From Halorubrum coriense DSM 10284 (GTDB taxonomy: Archaea; Halobacteriota; Halobacteria; Halobacteriales; Haloferacaceae): a stretch of 64,000 bases of DNA. Positions 36,944 to 45,788 of the stretch are shown in pieces. Both the position numbers and the translations under genes were made by a program. Numbering within the stretch: position 1 is the stretch's first letter; the number at the start of each line of letters is the position of its first letter. The notes beneath the pieces are model-generated. The model was not told where the DNA came from and did not search any database. It saw only the letters and a program-made list of their open reading frames with translations. Where the stretch lies: positions 18,024 to 82,023 of the forward strand of contig NZ_AOJL01000013.1 of NCBI RefSeq assembly GCF_000337035.1, in the 5' to 3' direction.

Positions 36944-37822
36944 TTATAAGTAGTCGCCGAGCAGCGGCTCGACGCGCTCTTTCGTCTCGGCGGGGATCGC
37001 CTCTGTCGGCGTGTTGACCGTGCCTTCGAGCGAAGTGTGCGCGTCACACTCCAGATCGTCGGGCAGCGTGCGGACGGCCTCCTCGACGGCGGCCTTGATC
37101 GCCGCCTGGTTCTGCTCGGCGTTCTCGAGCACTTCTTCGAGCGTCACCTCGCTGTCTTCCTTCCAGACGTCGTAGTCGGTGACGCCCGCGATCGTCGCGT
37201 ACGCGATCTCGGCCTCGCGGGCCAGCTTCGCCTCGGGGATCGCAGTCATGCCGACAAGGTCCCACCCCTGCGACTTGTAGAACTCCGACTCCGCGCGCGT
37301 CGAGTACTGCGGCCCCTCGATACAGACGTAGGTGCCGCCCTTCACGACGTCCGTGCCGTCGTCGCCGTCGCCGCCGACGGCGGACTCGGCCGCCTCAGTG
37401 AGGTGGTCGACGAGCTCCGGGCTGTACGGGTCCGCGAACGGCTGGTGGACGACGACGCCGTCGCCGTAGAAGGAGAGGTCGCGGTGTTTCGTCCGGTCGT
37501 AGATCTGGTCCGGGACAACGAGCGTCCCCGGCTCCAGCTCCTCTTTCAGGCTTCCGACCGCGTTCGACGCGAACACGTGGGTGACGCCGGCCCGCTTCAG
37601 CGCGTACATGTTGGCGCGGTACGGGAGGTCGGTCGGCGAGACGCCGTGCTCCGACCCGTGACGCGGAAGGAACGCCACCTCGCGGCCCGTGTCGCCGAAC
37701 TCGCCGATCGTCACCGCGTCGCTTGGCGCGCCGTACGGCGTGTCGAACTCGACTTCACGCACGTCGTTGAGGGGGAGCGCCTCGTAGATGCCGCTGCCGC
37801 CGATGAATCCGATCGTTCCCAT
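36944..37822 (-). CDS. mtnP: S-methyl-5'-thioadenosine phosphorylase
   Basis: A 292-residue MTAP/PNP family-2 phosphorylase that cleaves MTA to adenine and methylthioribose-1-phosphate. Conserved segments are IGFIGGSGIYEA, LPRHGSEHGVSPTDLPYRANMYALK, VCIEGPQYSTRAESEFY, GMTAIPEAKLAREAEIAYATIAGVTDYD. The start MGTIGFIGGSG at 37822 fits the family. A guanosine- or inosine-specific role is less likely given the motifs. Confidence 0.92.
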   Translation of the reverse strand: MGTIGFIGGSGIYEALPLNDVREVEFDTPYGAPSDAVTIGEFGDTGREVAFLPRHGSEHGVSPTDLPYRANMYALKRAGVTHVFASNAVGSLKEELEPGTLVVPDQIYDRTKHRDLSFYGDGVVVHQPFADPYSPELVDHLTEAAESAVGGDGDDGTDVVKGGTYVCIEGPQYSTRAESEFYKSQGWDLVGMTAIPEAKLAREAEIAYATIAGVTDYDVWKEDSEVTLEEVLENAEQNQAAIKAAVEEAVRTLPDDLECDAHTSLEGTVNTPTEAIPAETKERVEPLLGDYL

Positions 37823-37930
37823 ACCCGGAGTGCGCCCGCTCGCTACTTATAAGACGTGAACCCGGTCGACGACGGGCGAGGGGACGAGGCGCGCTCGTCG
37901 GCTCGGGCCGACCGCGCGGCCCCGACCGTC

Positions 37931-38929
37931 TCACAGGAGCCAGCGCACCGCCGCGAGCGCGACCGCGCTCACGGCGAGCAGGTGGACGAGGACGGCCCCG
38001 ACGGGCGCCGCGCCCACCGCGCGCATGTCGTCGATCCGGATCGAGAGCCCGAGGCCGACGAACGCCAGCGCGAACAGCGCGTCCGACACGCGGCCGATCG
38101 ACGCCAGCGCGGCCGGCGAGAGCAGCCCGGTGTTCGCGACGACCGCCACGACGAGGAAACCGAGCAGGAACTTCGGGAACTCCGCCCAGAGGCGTCGGAC
38201 GCCCGGGTCCGCGGCCGACCGCGCCGCGTACGCCAGCGAGTACGCGACCGCGACGCCGCCGAGGAGCGAGTTGCGCGCCAGCTTCGTCACCGTCGCCCAC
38301 TGGCCCGCCTCGGGCGAGTACGCGAACCCCGCGGCCGCGACGGGGCCGGTCGAGAACATGCTCACGCCCGCCCAGACGCCGAACTGCCGACCGGTGAGGC
38401 CGAGCCACTCGCCCGCCAGCGGGAACGCGACGAGCGTCACCGCGTCGAACAGCAGGATCGTCGCGGCCGCGAAGGTGATGTCGGCCCCGCGCGCGTCCAG
38501 CACGCGGCCGATGGCGACGACCGCGGAGACGCCGCAGATGCTCGCGCCGGCCGCGAGCAGCGAGGACGTGGGCGACCCGATCCGGAAGAGCCCGCGGGCG
38601 GCGACCTCCGCGAACAGGAGCCCGCCGCCGACGACCCCCACCACGAGGGCGAGGACGGTCGGTCCGGCGGTGAGGAACTCCTCGACCGCGACCGCCGCGC
38701 CGAGCAGCACGATCCCGGTCTCCAAGAACAGCTTGTCGACGCCCACGCCCGGCTCCGCGACCTCGGGGACGCCGACGGTGTTCCCGACGCCCACGCCGAT
38801 CGCGACCGCGACGACGAGCGGCTGGAGGCCGGGGACCGCGCCCGCGACGAGCGTCGCGGCGACCGCCCCGCCGACGAGTAGCCCGAGGCCGGGGAGGTGC
38901 GTCCGAACCGCCTCGGCGGTGCCGGTCAC
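37931..38929 (-). CDS. YeiH/YadS-type membrane transporter (putative sulfate exporter family)
   Basis: A 332-residue membrane protein with about ten helices starting at GTG 38929. Characteristic segments include LETGIVLLGAAV, AAGASICGVSAVVAIGRVL and AFVGLGLSIRIDDMRAVG, all typical of the YeiH/PSE (conserved hypothetical UPF0324) family. Its start overlaps the stop of a 43-residue upstream gene (GTGA). Substrates of the family are poorly defined; sulfate or sulfonate export is suggested only for some members. Confidence 0.88.
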   Translation of the reverse strand: MTGTAEAVRTHLPGLGLLVGGAVAATLVAGAVPGLQPLVVAVAIGVGVGNTVGVPEVAEPGVGVDKLFLETGIVLLGAAVAVEEFLTAGPTVLALVVGVVGGGLLFAEVAARGLFRIGSPTSSLLAAGASICGVSAVVAIGRVLDARGADITFAAATILLFDAVTLVAFPLAGEWLGLTGRQFGVWAGVSMFSTGPVAAAGFAYSPEAGQWATVTKLARNSLLGGVAVAYSLAYAARSAADPGVRRLWAEFPKFLLGFLVVAVVANTGLLSPAALASIGRVSDALFALAFVGLGLSIRIDDMRAVGAAPVGAVLVHLLAVSAVALAAVRWLL

Positions 38930-39057
38930 AGCGCCTGGCCGACGAGGTGCGCCGCGACGACGCCGAGCCCCAGCGCGAGCGCCTGCCAGCCCCGGTCGAG
39001 CGCGGTCCAACGGTCGACGGCCGCGGAGCCGGTCGCGTCGTCGGGGTCCGATGCCAT
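38926..39057 (-). CDS. 43-residue single-helix membrane protein coupled to YeiH-type gene
   Basis: A small gene reading MASDPDDATGSAAVDRW at the N-terminus and then one hydrophobic helix (WQALALGLGVVAAHLVGQAL). Its TGA stop overlaps the GTG start of the transporter, so translational coupling is expected. A TATA-like ATTTATAT lies about 25 bases before its ATG, consistent with a leaderless start. It may be an accessory subunit of the transporter. Confidence 0.65.
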   Translation of the reverse strand: MASDPDDATGSAAVDRWTALDRGWQALALGLGVVAAHLVGQAL

Positions 39058-39195
39058 ACGTGTTGATCGCCGCGCCCGCATTTATATGGTGTGAATCGGG
39101 CCCTTCTCGGCGGAAGCGACGGCGAACGGCGACGAACGGCGGCCCGGTGCCGACCGAAAGAGGCAGGACGTCGGAGGGTGTGGTGCCCACAATCG

Positions 39196-40620
39196 ATGCC
39201 CACGACCCAGATCAAAGACTCCGTTCACGGCTACATCGAATTGCCGGACGCGCTCGTCGAGGGCGTCGTCGACACGCGGCCGTTCCAGCGGCTGCGGTAC
39301 GTCCGACAGCTCTCGGCGACTCACCTCGTGTACCCGGGCGCGAACCACACCCGGTTCGAGCACTCGCTCGGCGTCTACCACCTCGGGCGGACCGTCTTCC
39401 AGAACCTCCGTCAGCAGTCGTATTTTACGCAAGACGCCGCGGTCGACGAGCTCGAGGAGATCCAGCGCACACTGGAGTGCGCCTGCCTGCTCCACGACGT
39501 CGGCCACCCGCCCTTCTCGCACCTCTCCGAGGGGTTCCTCGACGAGGGGATCCTCCGGGAGCGTGTCGCGGAGACGGGGTTGGTCGACGCCTTCGACGCG
39601 GCCGGCGTCGGCGGCGCGCCCCTCCGGTCGGCGAATCCGCACGAGCTGCTCGGCTGCGTGATCATCGTCGAGGAGTACGGCGACGCCCTCCGCGCGTTCG
39701 ACGTGGACCCGTTCGAGGTGTGCGCGTACGTGCTGGGCTACAGCCTCGCGTACGAGCGCGGCGAGCCTTGGCAGTACGGGGTCGGCGCGCAGCTACTCCA
39801 CTCCCCCATCGATGTGGACCGGCTGGACTACATCACCCGCGACAACGAGATGACCGGCGCAGGCGTGTTGAGCTTCGACGTCGAGCGCATGGTCGACGCG
39901 TACACCGCCCACCCCGAGGAGGGGCTGGCGCTCTCGGAGAAGGCGCTGTCGACCATCGGCAACTACCTCGAAGGGCGGATCGCGCTGTACATGTGGGTCA
40001 CCCAGCACCACAAGTCGGTGTACGCGAACCGGCTCCTCCAGGCGCTGCTGGGCGAGTACGCCTCCGAGACCGGCGAGAGCCCCGTCACGGTCGACGGGAT
40101 CTTGGACCGCGAGCTCGACGACAACGCGGTGCTCGAACGCCTCCGGAGCGCCGCCCGCGAGAACCCCGACTCGACGCTCGCGTCGATGTACGACCGCTTC
40201 CGGAGCCGCCGGTTCCCCGCTACTTGCTGGAAACACCGGATCGCACTCGCCGACCGGGTCGGCGGCGACTTCGACGAGGCCCTCGCCGGCGACGACGACC
40301 CGCTCGACGCGTTCACCGCGTGGCTCACCGAGGGTGACGACCGACTGGAGCGGCTCCTCGCCGACGCGCTCAACGTCCCGGTCCACGAGGTGTGGATCGA
40401 CCGTTCGTACGTCCCCGCCTACGACCCCGACGAGCTGGAGGACATCCCCATCGCGTACGGGGGGACGACGCGGTCGGTCGCCGACTGGGGGCTCTACGGT
40501 GACCGCGCGTTCGACGTGCCGATCCCGTTCGTGTTCGTCCCCAGCGGGACGAAGCGCCGGGCGATCCGCGTGCTCCGCGAGGCGTTCGAGCGAGAGGTCG
40601 CGGAGGAGGGGCTCGCGTAG
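39196..40620 (+). CDS. HD-superfamily phosphohydrolase, dNTPase/SAMHD1-like
   Basis: A 474-residue HD-domain protein. FQRLRYVRQLSATHLVYPGANHTRFEHSLGVYHL and CLLHDVGHPPFSHLSEG provide the H..HD..D metal site, and a later DRLDYITRDNEMTG supplies the last Asp. This architecture is shared by dGTPases and SAMHD1-like proteins. The start is ATG 39196 (MPTTQIKDSVHGYIEL). Two additional phosphohydrolase/nucleotide genes (40676 and 41396) follow on the other strand. Confidence 0.9.
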   Translation: MPTTQIKDSVHGYIELPDALVEGVVDTRPFQRLRYVRQLSATHLVYPGANHTRFEHSLGVYHLGRTVFQNLRQQSYFTQDAAVDELEEIQRTLECACLLHDVGHPPFSHLSEGFLDEGILRERVAETGLVDAFDAAGVGGAPLRSANPHELLGCVIIVEEYGDALRAFDVDPFEVCAYVLGYSLAYERGEPWQYGVGAQLLHSPIDVDRLDYITRDNEMTGAGVLSFDVERMVDAYTAHPEEGLALSEKALSTIGNYLEGRIALYMWVTQHHKSVYANRLLQALLGEYASETGESPVTVDGILDRELDDNAVLERLRSAARENPDSTLASMYDRFRSRRFPATCWKHRIALADRVGGDFDEALAGDDDPLDAFTAWLTEGDDRLERLLADALNVPVHEVWIDRSYVPAYDPDELEDIPIAYGGTTRSVADWGLYGDRAFDVPIPFVFVPSGTKRRAIRVLREAFEREVAEEGLA

Positions 40621-40675
40621 GAGCGGATCGCCCGAGCCGGCGCTCGACGCGCGCGCGGTTCGGCGGCGGCCCTCG

Positions 40676-41383
40676 CTACTCGTCGCGCGCGACCCGGTAC
40701 CGCTCGCGGACCGCCGCGAACAGCTTCCGCCCGGCGTCGGTCCGGAGCCGCGGCTCGGTCGTCGCGAAGAACTCGTCTAAGTCGTCGTACTCGCTGAACG
40801 CGTCGGGGTCGCCCCGCTCCGGGTCGTACCGGTCGCCGCGCTCGTACCGGACGGCCTGAAGACTGGTGTCCAGCAGGTCGCACTCTTTCACGAGGACCGC
40901 CTCCGGTGACTCGCGCGCCTCGTACGCCTCCCACGCGTCCCGAACGTCATCCGGGAGCGGCCCGGCGAGATCGCGCATCGCCGCCCGCTCGGCAGCGACC
41001 TTCGCCTCGCGGTCGACCCCGCCGGCGGTCGCGTCGTTGCCCGGCTCCGCAATGTCGCGTGCCCGCGTCGCCACGTCGCCCGTCTCGGCCTCGGCGACGT
41101 CGTGAACGACCGCGAGCCGCAGCGCTCGGTCGACGTCGACGCCCGGGAGGTCTTCGCGGAAGCGGTCGCCGAGCGCCAACACGAGGTAGGCGACGCCCCA
41201 CGAGTGGGCGGCGACGGACTCGGGCGCGTCGACGCCGCGGAGCTGCCACCCGGTGCGCCCCTCGTCTTTCAGCGCGTAGGCGTCGAGGAGGGCGTCGAGC
41301 GCCGTGTCGGAGTTGTCGCCGTTTGCGGGGGTGGTGTCACCGCCCGCGGGGTCGCCCTCGTCGCCGCCGTCACCGGAAGTCAT
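40676..41383 (-). CDS. YfbR/HDDC2-like HD-domain 5'-nucleotidase
   Basis: A 235-residue HD hydrolase with an acidic disordered N-terminus of about 25 residues. The metal-site residues appear in DAPESVAAHSWGVAYLVLAL, AVVHDVAEAETGD and VKECDLLDTSLQAVRYE. YfbR-type enzymes dephosphorylate deoxynucleoside monophosphates. It lies 12 bases downstream of the phosphoribosyltransferase gene on the same strand, so an operon for nucleotide metabolism is likely. Confidence 0.88.
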   Translation of the reverse strand: MTSGDGGDEGDPAGGDTTPANGDNSDTALDALLDAYALKDEGRTGWQLRGVDAPESVAAHSWGVAYLVLALGDRFREDLPGVDVDRALRLAVVHDVAEAETGDVATRARDIAEPGNDATAGGVDREAKVAAERAAMRDLAGPLPDDVRDAWEAYEARESPEAVLVKECDLLDTSLQAVRYERGDRYDPERGDPDAFSEYDDLDEFFATTEPRLRTDAGRKLFAAVRERYRVARDE

Positions 41384-41395
41384 CGCGCCGTCCGG

Positions 41396-42091
41396 CTACT
41401 CGGCGAGCGCCCACGTCTCGTCGCCGACGGGCATAGCCACGTCCCGCCGGACCATCTCCTCGATGACCTCGTCGAGGCGGCCGGGCTGTGCGACCTCCAT
41501 CTCGATTCGTCCGATGCTGTGGTACTCCTCTAAGTAGTGGCGCAGATCCTCCCGCGAGAACGCCGACTCGTCGGCGCGCTCCATGGCTCCCTCCGTGAGG
41601 TCGACCATGTCTTCGAGGAAGTTCCACGGGTAGACGACCCACGTCCACTGTTCGAGGCGCTCGCCCACAAAGTCGGGCTGGAACTCCGAGGTGCCCAAGA
41701 GCTGGAGCGTCGCGGTGCGGACCGCGCCGGCGTCGCGGTCCTCGACGTACTCCTCGGCCCGCTGGATCGAGCCGCCGGTGTCGGCGATGTCGTCGATGAT
41801 GAGGACGTTCTTCCCTTCCACGCTCCCCTCGGGCATGGGGTAGCGGATCTGGGGCTCGTCGCTCTTCTCTGCGGCCCCGACGTAGTGTTCCATCTTGAGG
41901 CTGGTGAGGTCGTTGAGCCCGAGGAAGTCGCAGATACACCGCCCTGCGAACCAGCCGCCGCGGGCGAGGGCGACGACCACGTCCGGCTCGAAGTCGGCCC
42001 GCTTCACCGCGTCGGACACGTTGCGGCAGAGCCCGTAGATGTACTCCCAGTTGGTGAGTGTACAGTCGAAGTCGTCCGGGAGGTCGCTCAT
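41396..42091 (-). CDS. Purine-type phosphoribosyltransferase
   Basis: A 231-residue type I phosphoribosyltransferase. The PRPP-binding loop is NVLIIDDIADTGGS, and VVVALARGGWFAGRCICDFL is the usual first-strand PPi-binding loop. The start at 42091 (MSDLPDDFDCTLTNWEY) is chosen because the upstream frame is Arg-rich. Related haloarchaeal genes are annotated as xanthine/hypoxanthine-type transferases (Gpt-like), but base specificity cannot be read off. First gene of an operon with the YfbR-like hydrolase. Confidence 0.9.
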   Translation of the reverse strand: MSDLPDDFDCTLTNWEYIYGLCRNVSDAVKRADFEPDVVVALARGGWFAGRCICDFLGLNDLTSLKMEHYVGAAEKSDEPQIRYPMPEGSVEGKNVLIIDDIADTGGSIQRAEEYVEDRDAGAVRTATLQLLGTSEFQPDFVGERLEQWTWVVYPWNFLEDMVDLTEGAMERADESAFSREDLRHYLEEYHSIGRIEMEVAQPGRLDEVIEEMVRRDVAMPVGDETWALAE

Positions 42092-42191
42092 ACGAGCGTA
42101 CCTGCCAGCCGCGCGCTGATAAGGGTTTAGCTCCGCCCTCGCGGGGCGGCGACGGCTGGGGCAGCGCCTCGCTCTCCGGTCGCTCGCGGCC

Positions 42192-42713
42192 TCACCGCAA
42201 CGCCGAGACGAGCGCGATACCGCCGGCCAAAAACAGCGCAAGCGCGGCGATCGGCTGGCCGCCGCCGACCGCGAGCGTCACCCCGTAGACGAGCGCGGCC
42301 GCGAGCACGCCGACGAGCAGGCTCGCCCCTGCGTGGACGGCGACGTTCCGCCGGACCCGCGCGCCGCGGCCCACCTGTTCGCCGAGGCCGACGCCGTGGT
42401 CGGCGAGGTCCCACGCAACCGTCAGCCCGACGGCGGCGACGAGCAGCGCCTCGGTGGGGGCCCCGCGGTACCCGGCGAGCCCGAGTCCCCCAACGCCGAT
42501 CGCCGCCCCCCACGTCAGGACCCGCGCTGACCGCCGGAGCGACCCGGCGAGGAACGCGAGCGCGGCGATCCCGAGCAGCGCGCCGCCCGCCGGGCTGGCG
42601 ATCACGCCGGCGGTCGACGCGACCCCCGCGGCGGTGACGCTCGCGACGATTGCGACCGTCGGCGGCCGCGCGTCGGCCTCGTGGAAGTCGACGAGCGCGT
42701 CGTCGCCGTTCAT
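42192..42713 (-). CDS. DUF7519-like small membrane protein, end of DUF58 cluster
   Basis: A 173-residue protein with five hydrophobic helices (for example IVASVTAAGVASTAGVIASPAGGALLGIAALAFLAGSL). It overlaps the DUF58 gene by 4 bases and is the last of four co-directional genes. I recall this family as DUF7519, a haloarchaeal neighbour of DUF58 and MoxR genes. No catalytic motif is present; a structural role in the membrane complex is likely. Confidence 0.75.
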   Translation of the reverse strand: MNGDDALVDFHEADARPPTVAIVASVTAAGVASTAGVIASPAGGALLGIAALAFLAGSLRRSARVLTWGAAIGVGGLGLAGYRGAPTEALLVAAVGLTVAWDLADHGVGLGEQVGRGARVRRNVAVHAGASLLVGVLAAALVYGVTLAVGGGQPIAALALFLAGGIALVSALR

Positions 42714-44167
42714 CGCGACCACCGTCTCGTCGCGGCCGCGACCGCGACTGGGAAGGAGTCGTCGCCCCACTCCAGCGCGCGGATCCCCGCCGACCGGAGC
42801 GTCCGGAGCCGCTGGCGGCGTTCGAGGGCCGCCAACCGCTCGCCCGCCGTGCCGGTCGCCGTGGGGTCCGGTGAGAGGACCGTCACGAGGTGGCCGTGCG
42901 CGTCGATCCGCCGCGCGAGCGTCGCCGCGGTGTCGTCGACGAGCGGCGTGAAGAAGAGCACCTGCGCGTCGGCCGGGAGCCGCCGTCTGAACCGCCGGAG
43001 CCACAGCGACCGGTAGAACCGCTCGTCGCTCGGCGTCGGGGCCAGCGCCGGGTCGGTGGCCAGCGTCTCGCGCCCGCGGGCCGCGTGGACCGTCCCGCTG
43101 CCCGGCGGGAGCCAGCAGTCCAGCGGCGACAGGGCCGCGACGCCGACCCGGTCGCCGCCGTCGAGGAGTGCGGAGAACGCCTGTCCCGCGGCCGCGACGC
43201 TCGCCTCCACCGCGGTCTCGGCGTCGGGGTCGGCGGCGACGTAGGCCGACTCGCGGGCGTCGACGAGCAGCATGACGGTGGCGGAGCGCTCCTCGCGCAG
43301 CTCGACGGTCGACAGCTCGCCCGTCCGCGCGCGTCGGTTCCAGTCGACCCGCTTGAGCGGGTCGCCGCGGCGGTACTCCCGGGTCGCGTGGAACTCGACG
43401 CCCGCGCCGCCCACGTCGGTCGGCACCCGCCCGTGGTGGACGGTCGTCAGCCCCCGCAGCGGGAGGTCGCCGCCGGCGGACAGCTCCGGGGTACAGGCGA
43501 TCGCGGTCGGCGCGTCGAGGTCGCTGACGCGCTCCCGCGCGCCGGCCGCGTCGCGGGTGATCGCCGTCAGCGGCTCCCACTCGTGGTCGCCCCGGGCTCC
43601 CCGGACGGTGTACTCGAACGTCACCGCCGTCCCGGGTCGCAGCGCCGTCGCGACGCGGGCGGGACCGTCGACGACCGCCAACCCCGGCGGAACGCCGTCG
43701 ACGAGCCTGAGGTCGGGGAGCGCGCGCTCGCCCACGTTCTCCGCGCGGACGGTGACCCGGACCTCGTCGCCGGGCTCCGGGGCCGCGTCGCTCACCGACC
43801 GCGTCACCGCGAGCGTCGGTGGCGGCGCGTCGCCGGCCCGCGCGTACACGGCGTACCCGACGCCGACAGCCCCGGCGAGCACCAGCGCCGACTGCCGGAC
43901 GAGCACGCCGAGCCCGACGAGCGACAGCGCCGCGCCGGCGATCCCCAGCCAGCGATCGGTCGCGACCTCGCGCCGGCGTTCCCGGTCGGTCGCGGTCTCG
44001 GTCGACTCCGCCCCGGTCGCGTCGCTCTCACCCGCTCCGGTCGCCTCGCTCACCTCTGCTCCCGTCGCCTCCTTCGCCGCCGACGCACCGGCGTCGCTCG
44101 CCTCGCTACCGTCCGGATCCGAATCTGCCGACCCGGGCGCGACCGCTGCGTCCCGCGACTCGCTCAC
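42710..44167 (-). CDS. DUF58 domain membrane protein
   Basis: A 485-residue protein. It has an acidic N-terminal tail with TGAxESDATGAE-like repeats, two membrane helices at about 75-115, then a beta-rich region. The DUF58 signature is ATREYRRGDPLKRVDWNRRARTGELSTVELREERSATVMLLVDARESAYV, continuous with a von Willebrand A-like fold that keeps the DxS-like start (VDARES). DUF58 proteins usually work with MoxR ATPases. Overlaps both neighbours by 4 bases. Confidence 0.9.
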   Translation of the reverse strand: MSESRDAAVAPGSADSDPDGSEASDAGASAAKEATGAEVSEATGAGESDATGAESTETATDRERRREVATDRWLGIAGAALSLVGLGVLVRQSALVLAGAVGVGYAVYARAGDAPPPTLAVTRSVSDAAPEPGDEVRVTVRAENVGERALPDLRLVDGVPPGLAVVDGPARVATALRPGTAVTFEYTVRGARGDHEWEPLTAITRDAAGARERVSDLDAPTAIACTPELSAGGDLPLRGLTTVHHGRVPTDVGGAGVEFHATREYRRGDPLKRVDWNRRARTGELSTVELREERSATVMLLVDARESAYVAADPDAETAVEASVAAAGQAFSALLDGGDRVGVAALSPLDCWLPPGSGTVHAARGRETLATDPALAPTPSDERFYRSLWLRRFRRRLPADAQVLFFTPLVDDTAATLARRIDAHGHLVTVLSPDPTATGTAGERLAALERRQRLRTLRSAGIRALEWGDDSFPVAVAAATRRWSR

Positions 44168-44715
44168 GGCTCGCCCCCGTCGATCCGCTCGAGCTCGTCG
44201 ATCGCGGCCCGGAGCCCGTACCAGTAGTTCGAGCGTCCCCTGACCCCGGCCACGAGCCGGACGCGGACCGGGTACCCCGTCCGGGTATCGAAGAACGCGG
44301 CGGCGGCGGGGTCGTCAGTCCACGTGCCGTCGTCGACCGCTTCCGCCGCCGCCTCCCGCGCGCAGTTGCGGTCGCGAGCGACCGCGACGACGGCCGCCTC
44401 GCGGACGCGGCCGCGGAGGTCGCGCCGGCTCTGATAGCCGCCCGGTGCGGGACTGGCGACCTGCGCGATCCGCTCGTCGAGTGCCGAGCCGGGCACCGTG
44501 GCTGGCGCGCGCCGCTCCGGCTCGCCGGGGTCGGTCAGCAGTTGCCGCCGGTCGCGACGCGCGTTCACGTACCGGACCCCCTGCGCGAGGCCGAGGACGC
44601 CGAGCAGCGTGACGACGGCCGACGTGGGCGAGACGGCGGCTGCGATCCCGCGGTCGAGCGCCGCGAAGAGGCCAGCTGCGACCGCCGCCACCCCCGCGAC
44701 CGTGAGCGGTCGCAC
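44164..44715 (-). CDS. DUF7269-like membrane protein of the DUF58 cluster
   Basis: A 183-residue protein with two N-terminal membrane helices (LTVAGVAAVAAGLFAALDRG and AVVTLLGVLGLAQGVRYV) and a soluble helical C-terminal half ending YWYGLRAAIDELERIDGGEP. I recall the family as DUF7269, fixed next to DUF58 in haloarchaea. It overlaps the DUF58 gene by 4 bases. Function unknown. Confidence 0.78.
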   Translation of the reverse strand: MRPLTVAGVAAVAAGLFAALDRGIAAAVSPTSAVVTLLGVLGLAQGVRYVNARRDRRQLLTDPGEPERRAPATVPGSALDERIAQVASPAPGGYQSRRDLRGRVREAAVVAVARDRNCAREAAAEAVDDGTWTDDPAAAAFFDTRTGYPVRVRLVAGVRGRSNYWYGLRAAIDELERIDGGEP

Positions 44716-44767
44716 TACGTGTCACCCCCGTCGAGCGCCGTGTCCGCGCTCCCGCCGCGGCCGCGGG

Positions 44768-45715
44768 TCACGAGTCGCCCCCGTGGCGCTCCTCGATCCG
44801 GCGCAGTGCCTCGACGGCGCGGCGCTCGCGGTCGTCGGTCGCGTCCTCGCCGCCGTAGCGCACGCGCTCGAAGGCCTCGGTGAGCGCGGTCACCGGCTCC
44901 TCGTCGACGCCGGCGTCGACCGCCGCGGTCGCGAACTCCGCCGGTGTCGAGGACGCCGGCCGGTCGACGTCGAGGACGTCGGTCATGTCCCGCCACGCCC
45001 GGTACACTTCGTTGTCCGCGTCTGAGGATTCGATCCGGTCCGCGGCCTCGCCCGCCGCCCGCCCGACTGCGGCGAGGTCCGGCGGCTCCTCGGCCGGCTC
45101 GTCAGCTCGGCCGCCCTCGTCGCCGTCGGCCTCGTCGTCGCCGCCGGCGAGGAGGAGCGCGGCGACGCTCGCGATCACCGCGGCGACGACGACGACCGCG
45201 AAGAGGAGCTGCGGTGCCGACGCCGCCCCCTCACCGCCGCCGAGCCCGCCGCCGCCGGCGGCCCCGGGCGGTAACAGCCCCGTCTCGTTGCCGCCAAGGC
45301 CAAGCGACGCCGAGATGCCCCCTGTTCCGCTGCGGCACGTCGACAGTACCCACCCGAAGAATCCGATCGGCGCGCCGACCGCGGCGGCGACCGCGACGCT
45401 CGCGAACGGCGACGCGGTGTCGCGATAGGCTACCGCGCCGAGCAGGGTGAGTCCGAGGACGAACGCCGCGACGGCGGGCGGCTCCCTGAGGAACGGGAGG
45501 CAGACGCCAGTCACCGACACCTCACCCGCTTCGCCCGAGGAGGAGAGGATGCCCGGGTCGTCGCCGCCCTCGCCGACGCTCGGGCGCTCGCCGGAGCCTC
45601 CGCCGAATCCGCCGCTGCCGGTGTCGACCGCGGAGTCGAGCGTCGCGGACGCGACGCCGAGCGCGAGGAGGGCGAGGAGGGCGACGGCGACCGCGACGAG
45701 GGCGTCCCGCTTCAC
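44768..45715 (-). CDS. DUF4129 domain membrane protein, first gene of DUF58 cluster
   Basis: A 315-residue protein starting at GTG 45715 (VKRDALVAVAVALLALLAL). There are four membrane helices and a Gly-rich loop between 1 and 2. The C-terminal DUF4129 region VYRAWRDMTDVLDVDRPASSTPAEFATAAVDAGVD shows the conserved W..M and PxE signature and ends in a short helical domain. DUF4129 proteins are often paired with transglutaminase or DUF58 genes. Transcription of the four-gene cluster starts here. Confidence 0.85.
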   Translation of the reverse strand: MKRDALVAVAVALLALLALGVASATLDSAVDTGSGGFGGGSGERPSVGEGGDDPGILSSSGEAGEVSVTGVCLPFLREPPAVAAFVLGLTLLGAVAYRDTASPFASVAVAAAVGAPIGFFGWVLSTCRSGTGGISASLGLGGNETGLLPPGAAGGGGLGGGEGAASAPQLLFAVVVVAAVIASVAALLLAGGDDEADGDEGGRADEPAEEPPDLAAVGRAAGEAADRIESSDADNEVYRAWRDMTDVLDVDRPASSTPAEFATAAVDAGVDEEPVTALTEAFERVRYGGEDATDDRERRAVEALRRIEERHGGDS

Positions 45716-45788
45716 GTCACCGAATACGGCGGCCGGCGGGAATAGCTTTCGGCGACCGCTGTCCGTCGCTCCGCTTGCGCGTTGTCGC

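Noticed and set aside
36640..37047. Small open frames (60-135 codons) in the region between scpA and mtnP
   Set aside because: Arg/Pro/Ser-rich translations on both strands, no starts with promoter signals, and strong repeat-like words. I treat it as a non-coding repeat.
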